Source of the DNA: an uncultured Phycisphaerales bacterium
Lineage (GTDB): Bacteria; Planctomycetota; Phycisphaerae; Sedimentisphaerales; Anaerobacaceae
DNA length: 64,000 bases
Assembly: GCA_937927975.1 (NCBI GenBank)
Contig: CALEZT010000177.1
Span: 1-64,000 of the forward strand
Direction of reading: 5' to 3'
Of the stretch, positions 54,373-62,373 are shown one piece after another (positions within the stretch are counted from its first letter, which is position 1; each line of letters begins with the position of its first letter). The notes beneath the pieces are model-generated. The model had not been told where the DNA came from. It saw only the letters and a program-made list of their open reading frames with translations, and did no database searches. Position numbers and translations under genes: made by a program.

Positions 54373-55293
54373 ATGAAGACAATTGCGGTTGCGAATCAGA
54401 AAGGCGGGTGCGGCAAGACAACGACCGCTGTGAATCTGGCCGCCGCCTTGGCTGAGAAGGACCGGAACGTGTTGCTGATCGATCTGGACCCCCAGGGGCA
54501 CGCCAGCATCGGTCTGGGCTGCGATCCCGACGTCCTCGAACGCACCATTTACGACGCGTTGACCAACCCGAGGGTCCCGCTGAGCAGCATTCTGGCGCCG
54601 ACCACGACGCGCGGATTGACCCTGGCCCCCGCCGGCATCATGCTGGCCAGCGCCGAAGTCGAACTGTCGCAAGCGCCCGGTCGGGAACTGGTGCTGGCCA
54701 ACCTGCTCCGGTCGGTCGGCGGCCAGTACGACCTGTGCGTCATGGACTGCGCTCCGGCCTTCGGTATTCTGACCATCAGCGCGCTGGTGGCCTGCACCGA
54801 CGTGGTCGTTCCGGTTCAGGCGCACTACTACTCGATGGAAGGACTCCGCAGGGTCCTGGAGACGATCCGCCTGATCCGCGGCCGATTTCACCCGTATTCG
54901 GCCGAGACTCTCCACATGCTGCTGACGCTGGTCGAGGACCGGACCATGCTCAGCCGTCAGATCCAGCTTCAGATGCGAGAGATCTTCGGGCCCATGGTGT
55001 TCAACACGGTGATCCACAACAACGTTCGCCTGTGCGAAGCGCCCAGCGCGGGCGAGTCCGTGCTGCAATACGCCCCTCGCAGTCGAGGCGCGATGGAATA
55101 CCGAGCCCTGGCCTCGGAGATTCTGGGGGATCCTCGCACCGTCGAGCCGGTCGAGAACGGCCCCTCGCGACGAGGTTTGCAGAAGGACTTGTCGTCGATG
55201 TTCGACGGCCTGCGTCCGCCCGAAGAACCGGTTCTGCAATCCCAAAGCGCGGGCAACCTGGGCGATCAACGATCCGCCCTGGAAACGGTATGA
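54373..55293 (+). CDS. ParA/Soj-type ATPase
   Basis: [23 protein letters not shown] is the deviant Walker A (KGGxGKTT) of ParA/MinD ATPases. [16 protein letters not shown] is Walker A', and [18 protein letters not shown] the Walker B. Residues beyond 260 form a disordered tail. No parB gene follows; instead its stop overlaps the start of a pseudopilin gene. ParA proteins position DNA, proteins or machines by ATP-driven patterning on DNA or membrane. The ATG at 54373 is chosen over a longer frame that adds unrelated residues. AGAGGGA lies about eight bases upstream. Confidence 0.92.
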   Translation: MKTIAVANQKGGCGKTTTAVNLAAALAEKDRNVLLIDLDPQGHASIGLGCDPDVLERTIYDALTNPRVPLSSILAPTTTRGLTLAPAGIMLASAEVELSQAPGRELVLANLLRSVGGQYDLCVMDCAPAFGILTISALVACTDVVVPVQAHYYSMEGLRRVLETIRLIRGRFHPYSAETLHMLLTLVEDRTMLSRQIQLQMREIFGPMVFNTVIHNNVRLCEAPSAGESVLQYAPRSRGAMEYRALASEILGDPRTVEPVENGPSRRGLQKDLSSMFDGLRPPEEPVLQSQSAGNLGDQRSALETV

Positions 55294-55724
55294 AGAACAG
55301 CCGAGCGTTTACCATGGCTGAAATCACGGTGGTCGTCCTGATCGTCGGCCTCCTGACCGCTGCAGCGGTTCCGCTGCTGAGCGGCTGGATCGACGCGTCC
55401 AGGTGGTCGCAAGCCAAGGCGACCATGGACACCATCGCGTCGGCTCTCCAGTCGTACGCCGCGGAGAAAGGCGACTTCGCCCGCACCCCGACGTTTGCCC
55501 AGATCGGGATCTCCGCCTCCGATCTGGATGGAAACTACTTCTCTCATCAAGCCTACGCCATCGCCTCGGCTTCCGCCAGCGACGGACGGGTTTCGTTCGT
55601 AATCACCTGCAGGGCGATCGCCAACGTCCGCAGAGGCAAACCCTTGAGCCCGGCTGCAATGACCCTGACGTGCGGCCCAGCCACCGACTACGTGCCCACG
55701 TTCGCCGAGGGCCGGGGCGTCTGA
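55290..55724 (+). CDS. Type II secretion/type IV pilus pseudopilin
   Basis: The 144-residue protein begins [33 protein letters not shown], a prepilin leader with cleavage before FT, the conserved glutamate at +5 and the hydrophobic helix. An alanine replaces the usual glycine before the cut site. The body ([29 protein letters not shown]) is like GspG-type pseudopilins. The ATG overlaps the ParA stop (ATGA), so it is coupled to the ATPase. No other secretion genes are in the window; it may serve a pilus or secretion system encoded elsewhere. Confidence 0.85.
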   Translation: MKNSRAFTMAEITVVVLIVGLLTAAAVPLLSGWIDASRWSQAKATMDTIASALQSYAAEKGDFARTPTFAQIGISASDLDGNYFSHQAYAIASASASDGRVSFVITCRAIANVRRGKPLSPAAMTLTCGPATDYVPTFAEGRGV

Positions 55725-55855
55725 CGATCTCCGCCCGGCGACGCCATCTAAAGTCCTCTTTCATACCGGTCGATGAAAGACGGGATGGGCTGGAATCCCG
55801 CACGAAAGACCCAGGGGCCCGACGTCGAACATCGCGAGGATTGATCGCAGTTGTC

Positions 55856-56569
55856 ATGTTGTCTCAAGACGAACAACACGCTTGCACCAGTGGCGAGGAC
55901 GCCGCGAAGAAAGGCCGCCGCGCCCCGCAGCGAAAACGCGCCGCAAAGCGGGGAGGACCTCCGACGGAAGGACAGGTGACCCTGCCAGGTCACTTGTATC
56001 AGGAGGCGGGTCAGTGGTGGTGGCGGACGAAGATGCCCGGCGAAGAACGGGAAAGGGTCCGCCCCGTGCGGGTGCCCGAAACCGACGGAATCGCCTGCGA
56101 TTGGGACGCCGCGGAGAAGGTTGCGGTCGAGATGTGGGGACAGGCCGCGGCCCGCCACGGAGCCCGAGACGTCGCCGTCGAGTGCGAGCAGAAAGTGGAG
56201 CGGCTCAAGGCCCAATTCCTCGACAAGGTCCGCCAGCTCACGGAAATCGTCGAATCCGCAAACGCCAGGGCCCAGGCCGAGGCGAAGGCCCGCGTCGAAC
56301 TCGAAGAACGCCTCAAGGCCGCAATCCAGACCCAAGACCAACAGGCAACACCGCTCTCCCGGCAGGCGCAACCGCGAGCCTCCCTGCGATCTTCGGAGCC
56401 GCCGACGCCCCAGACGGGCATCTGCGAGTGCTGCGGCGTTCTGGAAGTCCCCGTGTCGGATCTGGAGGCCATCGACTCGGGTCAACTGCTCTGCCCCGAT
56501 TGCATCGCAGCCCTTCGCATCGACATCGCGAGGATCGAGGCGAACGCCTTCTCGATCGGTCCCGTGTAG
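55856..56569 (+). CDS. Coiled-coil protein with N-terminal LYxxxGxWWW motif and C-terminal zinc finger
   Basis: Three parts are visible. First comes a basic start followed by VTLPGHLYQEAGQWWWRTKMPG and RERVRPVRVPETDG, an unusual tryptophan-rich motif that I recall in several planctomycete proteins. Next is a coiled coil (about 100-155, ECEQKVERLKAQFLDKVRQLTEIVESANARAQAEAKARVELEERL). Last is CECCGVLEVPVSDLEAIDSGQLLCPDCI, a two-pair cysteine zinc finger. The WWW motif may be a DNA- or RNA-binding arm (inference). The ATG at 55856 is chosen because the longer frame overlaps the pseudopilin gene. Confidence 0.65.
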   Translation: MLSQDEQHACTSGEDAAKKGRRAPQRKRAAKRGGPPTEGQVTLPGHLYQEAGQWWWRTKMPGEERERVRPVRVPETDGIACDWDAAEKVAVEMWGQAAARHGARDVAVECEQKVERLKAQFLDKVRQLTEIVESANARAQAEAKARVELEERLKAAIQTQDQQATPLSRQAQPRASLRSSEPPTPQTGICECCGVLEVPVSDLEAIDSGQLLCPDCIAALRIDIARIEANAFSIGPV

Positions 56570-56625
56570 ACCGACGTCTTGGCGCGCCGCCTCCGCCGGC
56601 ATTCGGCGTTTGCAGAAACGACCCG

Positions 56626-57945
56626 CTACGCCTTGACGATTTTCCACCGGCCGCTGCGGACCTTGGCGGTGGCGTTGCGAGTGTCCACGACGAGCTGCGC
56701 GTTCTTGACGATCCAGTCGTAATCGTAGTCGCTGTGGTTCGTCGAGATCAGCACGCAATCGTAACCGGCGAGCATCTTGGCCGAGAGCTTCTTGCTCGTC
56801 ATCCTCAGGTCGTACTCGCGCTGCTTGTGGGTCTGCGGGATGTAGGGGTCGTTGTAGTCGACCTTGGCGCCTTTGTGCTTGAGCAGCTCGATCAGCTCCA
56901 GCGAGGGCGACTCGCGGACGTCGTCGATGTCCGGCTTGTAGGCCAGGCCCAGCACGAGCACGCGCGAACCCTTGAGGCTCTTGCGGCGCTCGTTGAGCGC
57001 GTCGATCATCCGCTCGACGACATAGCGAGGCATCCCTGTGTTGATCTGGCCGGCCAGTTCGATGAACTGCGTCGCCAGGCCGTACTGGCGGGCCTTCCAC
57101 GTCAGGTAGAACGGATCGATCGGGATGCAGTGACCGCCCAGCCCAGGGCCGGGATAGAACGGGTTGAATCCGAAGGGCTTCGTGCTGGCGGCGCGGATCA
57201 CCTCCCACACGTCGATCCCCATCCGATCGAACAGCATCTTGAGCTCGTTGACCATCGCGATGTTGATGCAGCGATAGGTGTTCTCCAGGATCTTGGCCGC
57301 CTCGGCGACCTCGCAGTTCTCCACGGGCACCAGCGTCTGGATCGCCACGCGGTAAACGCTCAGGGCGCGTTCGAGGCTCTCTTTGCCCAGGCCGCCGACG
57401 ACCTTCGGGATCGTCGCGGTGCGGAACTGCTTGTTGCCCGGATCTTCGCGCTCGGGCGAGAAGGCCACGAAGAAGTCCTTCTCCGCCTTCAATCCGGACT
57501 GCTCCAGGATCGGCACCATGACCTCGCGGGTCGTGCCGGGATAGGTCGTGCTCTCGAGGACGACGAGCTGCCCTTTGCGAAGATACCGGGAGATGGTCTG
57601 GCTCGTGGACACGATGTACTGCATGTCCGGCTCGCGGTTCTTCGTCAGCGGCGTCGGCACGCAGATGATCAGCGTGTCCGGCTTGGACAGTCGGGTCATG
57701 TCCTCGGTGGCGTGGAACCGGCCCGAAGCAACCATCTTCGCCATCGATTCGTGCGAGATGTGCTTGATCGGGCTGCGGCCCTTGTTGATCACCGCCACCA
57801 TCTTCGAATTGATGTCGAACCCGAGCACGGTCGCCCCGCCGCCGCAGAACTCCCTCGCCAGCGGCAGTCCGACGTACCCCAAGCCGATGATCCCCACGTA
57901 GGGGCCGGTCCTCGATTTCCCTGTCTGACGCTTTGTCACGGTCAT
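56626..57945 (-). CDS. Nucleotide-sugar dehydrogenase (UDP-N-acetylhexosamine type)
   Basis: GIIGLGYVGLPLAREFCGGGATVLGFDINSKMV is the N-terminal NAD loop. The catalytic cysteine is in PGLGGHCIPIDPFYLTWKA, and VLGLAYKPDIDDVRESPSLELI marks the C-terminal UDP-binding domain. The spacing fits the WecC/WbpA group, which oxidises UDP-N-acetylglucosamine or -mannosamine to the uronic acid for polysaccharide synthesis. Length (439) is normal. No glycosyltransferases lie beside it in the window, so the polymer cannot be named. Confidence 0.93.
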   Translation of the reverse strand: MTVTKRQTGKSRTGPYVGIIGLGYVGLPLAREFCGGGATVLGFDINSKMVAVINKGRSPIKHISHESMAKMVASGRFHATEDMTRLSKPDTLIICVPTPLTKNREPDMQYIVSTSQTISRYLRKGQLVVLESTTYPGTTREVMVPILEQSGLKAEKDFFVAFSPEREDPGNKQFRTATIPKVVGGLGKESLERALSVYRVAIQTLVPVENCEVAEAAKILENTYRCINIAMVNELKMLFDRMGIDVWEVIRAASTKPFGFNPFYPGPGLGGHCIPIDPFYLTWKARQYGLATQFIELAGQINTGMPRYVVERMIDALNERRKSLKGSRVLVLGLAYKPDIDDVRESPSLELIELLKHKGAKVDYNDPYIPQTHKQREYDLRMTSKKLSAKMLAGYDCVLISTNHSDYDYDWIVKNAQLVVDTRNATAKVRSGRWKIVKA

Positions 57946-57997
57946 CTCCGTTTTCCATTCAAGACACGATGCGATCGTCGTTTCTCTTGCGACTGCG

Positions 57998-58402
57998 TTA
58001 CCCTGTCTGCTGAAGAGTAATATCGGATCGAAATCGCCTCTTCACAAGAAAAATTGCGAACGGCGCGAGGATGCCGATCAGGTCGGCGGCGAAATCTCCC
58101 ACGCTGGCGCAACGGTTGACCAGAGGCTGCGTGATCTCGTCGAGGGCGCCGATCCCGGCCAGCGTCACCACACCGACCACGGGAACCGTCAGACTCACGC
58201 GACTCGGGACAGACAGGAAGAAGAGGGTCGAAATCACGCCATACGCCAGGACGTGCTCGACCTTGTCCAGCAGGGTCTCCTGGAGGAACCTCGGCATCGA
58301 AGCCTGCGGGATGTGCGTCAGCGTGAGCACGGCCAGCAGGGCCAGGATCGAGGCGGTGAACCACCCTCGGTGAAATCCAGACAGTATCCGTTTTTCCGAC
58401 AT
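57998..58402 (-). CDS. VanZ-like membrane protein
   Basis: Four membrane helices are visible (FTASILALLAVLTLTHIP, DKVEHVLAYGVISTLFFLSV, LTVPVVGVVTLAGIGALDEI, DLIGILAPFAIFLV) with the VanZ pattern DKxxHxxAYxxL and DEITQPLVNRCASVGDFAADLIG. These proteins are named after a teicoplanin-resistance gene, but most have no known role in resistance. The start is probably the ATG at 58402 (MSEKRILS); upstream methionines are possible. Confidence 0.82.
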   Translation of the reverse strand: MSEKRILSGFHRGWFTASILALLAVLTLTHIPQASMPRFLQETLLDKVEHVLAYGVISTLFFLSVPSRVSLTVPVVGVVTLAGIGALDEITQPLVNRCASVGDFAADLIGILAPFAIFLVKRRFRSDITLQQTG

Positions 58403-58454
58403 GGGCCGCATCATACCGGTTCGATCCGGCCTTGCCAATGGCCCGGATGGCGGG

Positions 58455-58601
58455 CTATTTCTTGTTCCCGAGCAAGTATTGCCCCAGGATGGGGTAGCTG
58501 CGTTTGTCGGCTTTCTTGGCGGACTTGGGCTTCATCCACAACCGATAACAACTGAGCTGCTGATCCTGCGCGCCGGGCTTGGTCTTCGCGGACTCCATCA
58601 T
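58455..58601 (-). CDS. Small basic protein of 48 residues
   Basis: I found this frame by reading the minus strand. It starts MMESAKTKPGAQDQQLSCYR and ends KKADKRSYPILGQYLLGNKK, with about a quarter lysine and arginine. GAGAGGG lies six bases before the first ATG, a good ribosome site. It lies between the VanZ gene and an unknown protein. No family is recognised; a small nucleic-acid- or ribosome-associated protein is possible but not shown. Confidence 0.5.
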   Translation of the reverse strand: MMESAKTKPGAQDQQLSCYRLWMKPKSAKKADKRSYPILGQYLLGNKK

Positions 58602-58686
58602 TACCCTCTCTGTTTGAATCAAGGCTCATTCGTCTCCACATGGCGAACGCCCAGCGGGACTTCACGGCCGATTGGTACTCTCTGGA

Positions 58687-59079
58687 TTACTGCAAAACGA
58701 CTGTCTGACGGGGCAGCCAATCCTGCACGGGCTCCTGCATCTGCTGTTCGGCGCGACAGTAGCTGTCCCAAATGTAGCGTGCCTGGCCCGGAACCTCGAA
58801 GTACGGCGACCACGTGTTCACGATCGGAGCCTCCACCATCTCGTGGATCTCGTCGAGCCGCTCCCGCACGTCGCGGAGCATTCGAGTCAGTTGCTCGTCG
58901 TGCACGTCCAGGGCCGCCTTGGCCTCGTCATAGCGGATGCGCCGCGATCCGGTCTTGGCCTGCCGGGCGATCCAGTCGCACAGCCGCCGTTGTTCATCCG
59001 TGAGGTCGAAGCGGAATTGATCCATCACACTGCATTTCATGGTCTGCATCTCCACGATTATCTGTCCATCGGGCGTCAT
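58687..59079 (-). CDS. Hypothetical helical protein
   Basis: The 130-residue product contains FRFDLTDEQRRLCDWIARQAKTGSRRIRYDEAKAALDVHDEQLTRMLRDVRERLDEI, a helix-rich stretch with a possible DNA-binding helix pair, followed by VNTWSPYFEVPGQARYIWDSY. I do not recognise a family. Three in-frame ATGs lie within the first 19 codons; the start is uncertain. It is divergent from nothing obvious and lies about 85 bases from the 48-residue gene. Confidence 0.55.
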   Translation of the reverse strand: MTPDGQIIVEMQTMKCSVMDQFRFDLTDEQRRLCDWIARQAKTGSRRIRYDEAKAALDVHDEQLTRMLRDVRERLDEIHEMVEAPIVNTWSPYFEVPGQARYIWDSYCRAEQQMQEPVQDWLPRQTVVLQ

Positions 59080-59283
59080 GCCACAGGGGTGTCATCGGCC
59101 GGATCGAAGGCCGCCTTAATCAGGCGCCCGGAAAAATTGCAGACCGAAATGAATGAATGCGCAGATTTGTCGCGAGAAAACGCGAGATTTTGGAGAATGC
59201 AGGGAACGGGCTCTTGACCCGTCTGGCGAGCTTCTCGTGTGGAAGCGTCAGGTCAGGAGCCCGGTCGAGTCTTCTACGGTGCG

Positions 59284-60381
59284 CTATTGGCCGAAGCAGG
59301 TGCCGACGGAAAGGGCCGCTCTCACCAGGGGGCAGTTGCTTGGGACGGTCTTGGTCTTGCCCGCCACCTGACTGAGACTGATGCTCGACAGACGTCCGTC
59401 CTTGAGGACGACCAGGTGGTTCTTCACGCCCTTCATGAGCAGTTCCATGGCGGTGTGGCCGAAGTTCGTCGCCAGGGCGCGATCGTTCGGCGTCGGAGTG
59501 CCGCCCCGCTGGATATGTCCGAGAACCACCGCCCGGCAGTCCAATGCGGTCTTGGAGGCGATGTCGGACGCCAGCTTGTTGGCGATGCCGCCCAGACGGA
59601 TCGGGTCGGGACTGCCTTTGACGCGGTGGCTGATCACCATGGACCCGTCCTTGGCTTTGGCTCCCTCGGCCGCGACGACGATGCTGAACCGCTTTCCCCG
59701 GCTCGACCGGCCCAGGACGTACTCGCAGATCCTGGACAGGTCGTACGGGATTTCCGGAATCAGGATGACGTCCGCCCCGCCGGCGACGCCCGCGTGCAGG
59801 GCGATCCAGCCCGCGTACCGGCCCATCACCTCGACGATCATCACGCGATGGTGCGAGCTGGCGGTGGTGTGGACCTTGTCGATGGCCTCGGTGGCCGTCG
59901 TCACGGCGGTGTCGAAACCGAACGTCACGTCGGTGCCCCACAGGTCGTTGTCGATGGTCTTGGGCACGCCCATGACCGTCAGACCTTTCCTGGCGAACTG
60001 GGCGGCGGAGGCCATGGTGCCGTCGCCGCCGATGCAAACCAGGGCGTCGATCGACCGCTCGCGAAGGACGCGGATGCAGTCGTCGGAGACATCCTTGTAC
60101 TGGAGCTTGCGGCCGGTCTTGACCGCGTAGCGGAAGGGGTTGGCGATGTTGCTGGTGCCCAGGATGGTCCCGCCCAGCGTGAGAATGTTGCTCACGTCGT
60201 TGTAGCTGAGGCGGTCGATGCGGTCCTCGATCAGGCCGAGATAGCCGTCGTGGACGCCCCAGACGTCCAGGTCGTACTGGTTGATGGCGGTCTTGACCAC
60301 CGCCCGGATCACGGCGTTCAGGCCGGGGCAATCGCCGCCGCCGGTCATCACGGCTATCGACTTGATTCGCTTTGCAGCCAT
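59284..60381 (-). CDS. pfkA: 6-phosphofructokinase
   Basis: [17 protein letters not shown] opens the fold. [13 protein letters not shown] carries the donor-site glycine typical of ATP-using enzymes. [21 protein letters not shown] has a lysine at the site where pyrophosphate enzymes also have lysine, so the donor could be ATP (group III) or pyrophosphate. The catalytic aspartate lies in TIDND, and GYIQRGG-like [15 protein letters not shown] is the C-terminal substrate motif. At 365 residues it is full length. The ATG at 60381 starts [15 protein letters not shown]. It is divergent from pyruvate kinase, both ends of lower glycolysis sharing one control region. Confidence 0.92.
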   Translation of the reverse strand: MAAKRIKSIAVMTGGGDCPGLNAVIRAVVKTAINQYDLDVWGVHDGYLGLIEDRIDRLSYNDVSNILTLGGTILGTSNIANPFRYAVKTGRKLQYKDVSDDCIRVLRERSIDALVCIGGDGTMASAAQFARKGLTVMGVPKTIDNDLWGTDVTFGFDTAVTTATEAIDKVHTTASSHHRVMIVEVMGRYAGWIALHAGVAGGADVILIPEIPYDLSRICEYVLGRSSRGKRFSIVVAAEGAKAKDGSMVISHRVKGSPDPIRLGGIANKLASDIASKTALDCRAVVLGHIQRGGTPTPNDRALATNFGHTAMELLMKGVKNHLVVLKDGRLSSISLSQVAGKTKTVPSNCPLVRAALSVGTCFGQ

Positions 60382-60435
60382 CGGATTCACTCCATGCCAA
60401 CCAACGCTCGAACCATCCGCAAGAACAACGGCGCC

Positions 60436-60464
60436 ACTATACGATCGACGCCGTTGCGCGTCAA
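60436..60464 (-). promoter_or_regulatory. pfkA promoter (TTGACG-17-TATAGT)
   Basis: On the minus strand TTGACG (60464-60459) and TATAGT (60441-60436) are 17 bases apart, 55 bases before the start codon. It stands back to back with the pyk promoter. Confidence 0.75.
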
Positions 60465-60511
60465 TGTCACGATGGTCATGCCCCTGCGACGCGAGTCGCG
60501 TTCTGTTTGCG

Positions 60512-60540
60512 TGGACATGCGCCACGCCGTGTGATATCCT
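60512..60540 (+). promoter_or_regulatory. pyk promoter (TGGACA-17-TATCCT)
   Basis: TGGACA (60512-60517) and TATCCT (60535-60540) are 17 bases apart, 50 bases before the pyk ATG. The -10 is a weaker match than that of pfkA. Confidence 0.55.
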
Positions 60541-60589
60541 GCCCGTGTGTGCAGGTGAAACAGGAACCGTCGATGCAGGAGTCGATGCT

Positions 60590-61666
60590 ATGCCCAGAAC
60601 GAAGATCGTGGCGACGCTGGGACCGGCCAGCAACAACTACACCGTATTGACGAAGATGGTCCGCGCGGGCCTCGACGTGGTCCGGCTGAACTTCTCCCAC
60701 GGAACGCACAAACAGCACCTGGAATCGATTCAACTCGTGCGCCGGATCAATCAGAAGTACCGACGTCGCATCCGGATCATGCAGGACCTAGCGGGCTTCC
60801 GCATCCGCATCGGGCACTTCGACGGCGAGAAGACCCGCGTGCTGAAGAACTACTCCACCGTGTGGCTGACCAACGATCTGAACGCCACAGGCGACAAGAT
60901 GATCCCCTTCGACTACACAGGCGACCTGACACGGATCAGGCCGGGCCAGATGATCTTCATCGACGACGGCCTGCTCGCCCTGCGGGCCGAGAGCGTCCAC
61001 GCCGGCAGCATCCGCGCCACCGTCATCGAAGGCGGGATTCTCAAGGAGCGAAAAGGCGTCAACATGCCCGGCGCGCCGCTGGCCTTCAAGGCGATGACCG
61101 AGAAGGACCGTCAGGACATCGAGTTCGGCATTCAGAACCAGGTGGACTACATCAGCCTGTCCTTCGTGCGGACCGCGGCCGACGTCCTCGAAGCGGCCGC
61201 CATCGCCAAGCCTCGCCTGCCCGACTGCAAGATCGTCGCCAAGATCGAGAGCCGCCAGGCGATCCGCAACATCGACGAAATCCTCGAAGCCGCCGACGGG
61301 ATCATGGTCGCCCGAGGCGACATGGGCGTCGCGATTCCCATCTACGAAGTCCCGATCGTCCAGAAGCAGATCATCCGCAAGTGCAACGCCGCGGGCAAAT
61401 TCGTCATCACCGCCACGCAGATGCTCGAGCATATGACCGAGAGCAGTCGGCCCACCCGCGCCGAGGTCACCGACGTCGCCAACGCGATCCTCGACGGCAC
61501 CGACTTCGTCATGCTCTCGGCCGAGAGCGCGGTCGGCAAGTATCCGTTCGAGTCGGTCCGCATGATGAACGACATCATCAAGTTCACGGAAGAGCAGGAG
61601 TCCGAACTCGCGAAATGGACGAAGCTCCCGCCCCGTCGAAAGATCCGCCGCGCCGCGGGAAAATGA
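60590..61666 (+). CDS. pyk: Pyruvate kinase, short form
   Basis: The first strand and loop ([38 protein letters not shown]) and the catalytic lysine region ([20 protein letters not shown]) are intact. So are the metal site [15 protein letters not shown] and the [31 protein letters not shown] motif. Two differences stand out: [10 protein letters not shown] replaces the usual DTKGPEIRTG, and the chain stops after the barrel at 358 residues, so the C-terminal regulatory domain is absent. Loss of that domain suggests little allosteric control. The ATG at 60590 is chosen because it starts the first strand. The stop overlaps the next gene (ATGA). Confidence 0.9.
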   Translation: MPRTKIVATLGPASNNYTVLTKMVRAGLDVVRLNFSHGTHKQHLESIQLVRRINQKYRRRIRIMQDLAGFRIRIGHFDGEKTRVLKNYSTVWLTNDLNATGDKMIPFDYTGDLTRIRPGQMIFIDDGLLALRAESVHAGSIRATVIEGGILKERKGVNMPGAPLAFKAMTEKDRQDIEFGIQNQVDYISLSFVRTAADVLEAAAIAKPRLPDCKIVAKIESRQAIRNIDEILEAADGIMVARGDMGVAIPIYEVPIVQKQIIRKCNAAGKFVITATQMLEHMTESSRPTRAEVTDVANAILDGTDFVMLSAESAVGKYPFESVRMMNDIIKFTEEQESELAKWTKLPPRRKIRRAAGK

Positions 61667-62184
61667 AGGAGATCCGCGGGATCGGCCAGCAAGAGCACAA
61701 TGAGATCGAGATCCGCTCGGCCCAGGCGCAAGACATCGAGGACCTGCTCGTCATCGAACGGCAGTGCTTCGACGTCTGCTACTATGCCTTCTACACCTTC
61801 GACCGCAAGGACTTCGAGTTCTACCTCGACGACCCGGATACGCTCTTCCTCGCCGCGATCCTGGACGGGCGGCTCGTCGGTTACGTCCTGGGACCGGTCG
61901 AGACCTGGCGAAGCCCTCCCGCCGCCCACATCGGCAGCATCGCGGTTCTGCCTGAGAGGCAGCGTCATGGGGTCGGCAGTCTGCTGATCGAATCGTTCAT
62001 CCGGGAGGTCCGCCCGCTCGGGTGCGACCGGGTGACGCTCGAAGTCTCGCCTGCCAACGAGGCCGGCCTGGCCTTCTTCGCCCGCTATGGCTTCCGCAAG
62101 GTGCGCAGGCTTCGCAACTACTATGGCAAAGGCCTGCACGGCATTCTCATGGCCGCACCCCTGAGGTCGAACGAACTCGAGTGA
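61663..62184 (+). CDS. GNAT-family N-acetyltransferase
   Basis: Residues 14-150 form a GNAT fold. [27 protein letters not shown] contains the acetyl-CoA loop (V-x-P-x-x-Q/R-x-x-G-x-G), and [24 protein letters not shown] the substrate side, close to the RimI type that acetylates protein N-termini. The ATG overlaps the pyk stop. The pairing with pyruvate kinase may be chance or regulatory acetylation; only the coupling is seen. The longer frame upstream is a shadow of pyk. Confidence 0.88.
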   Translation: MKEIRGIGQQEHNEIEIRSAQAQDIEDLLVIERQCFDVCYYAFYTFDRKDFEFYLDDPDTLFLAAILDGRLVGYVLGPVETWRSPPAAHIGSIAVLPERQRHGVGSLLIESFIREVRPLGCDRVTLEVSPANEAGLAFFARYGFRKVRRLRNYYGKGLHGILMAAPLRSNELE

Positions 62185-62243
62185 AGCGGATGGACAGGTC
62201 CGGTAATGTCCAGGTGCCACTGGCGACGCATTTCGAATAGCTT

Positions 62244-62266
62244 CCGCACCGTGCGGATGGTATAAT
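62244..62266 (+). promoter_or_regulatory. Extended -10 promoter with a 13-base palindrome
   Basis: A perfect TATAAT (62261-62266) is preceded by TGG (extended -10 TGnTATAAT). Just upstream, ccgcac-c-gtgcgg (62244-62256) is a perfect palindrome in the spacer, a likely repressor site. No good -35 is seen. Confidence 0.55.
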
Positions 62267-62373
62267 GATGCTGGCGCCGACGGAGCGGCGTCGCGACCCA
62301 CGGAGGCGGGTTTCCTTGTGACAACTGCCGCGGCCAGGACGGCACGCGCCCCTGCGCCGCAACGGAGAACGCT

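Noticed and set aside
62280..62373. Riboswitch in the leader of the dockerin-like gene
   Set aside because: GC-rich pairing is possible, but I could not match any known consensus core by eye.
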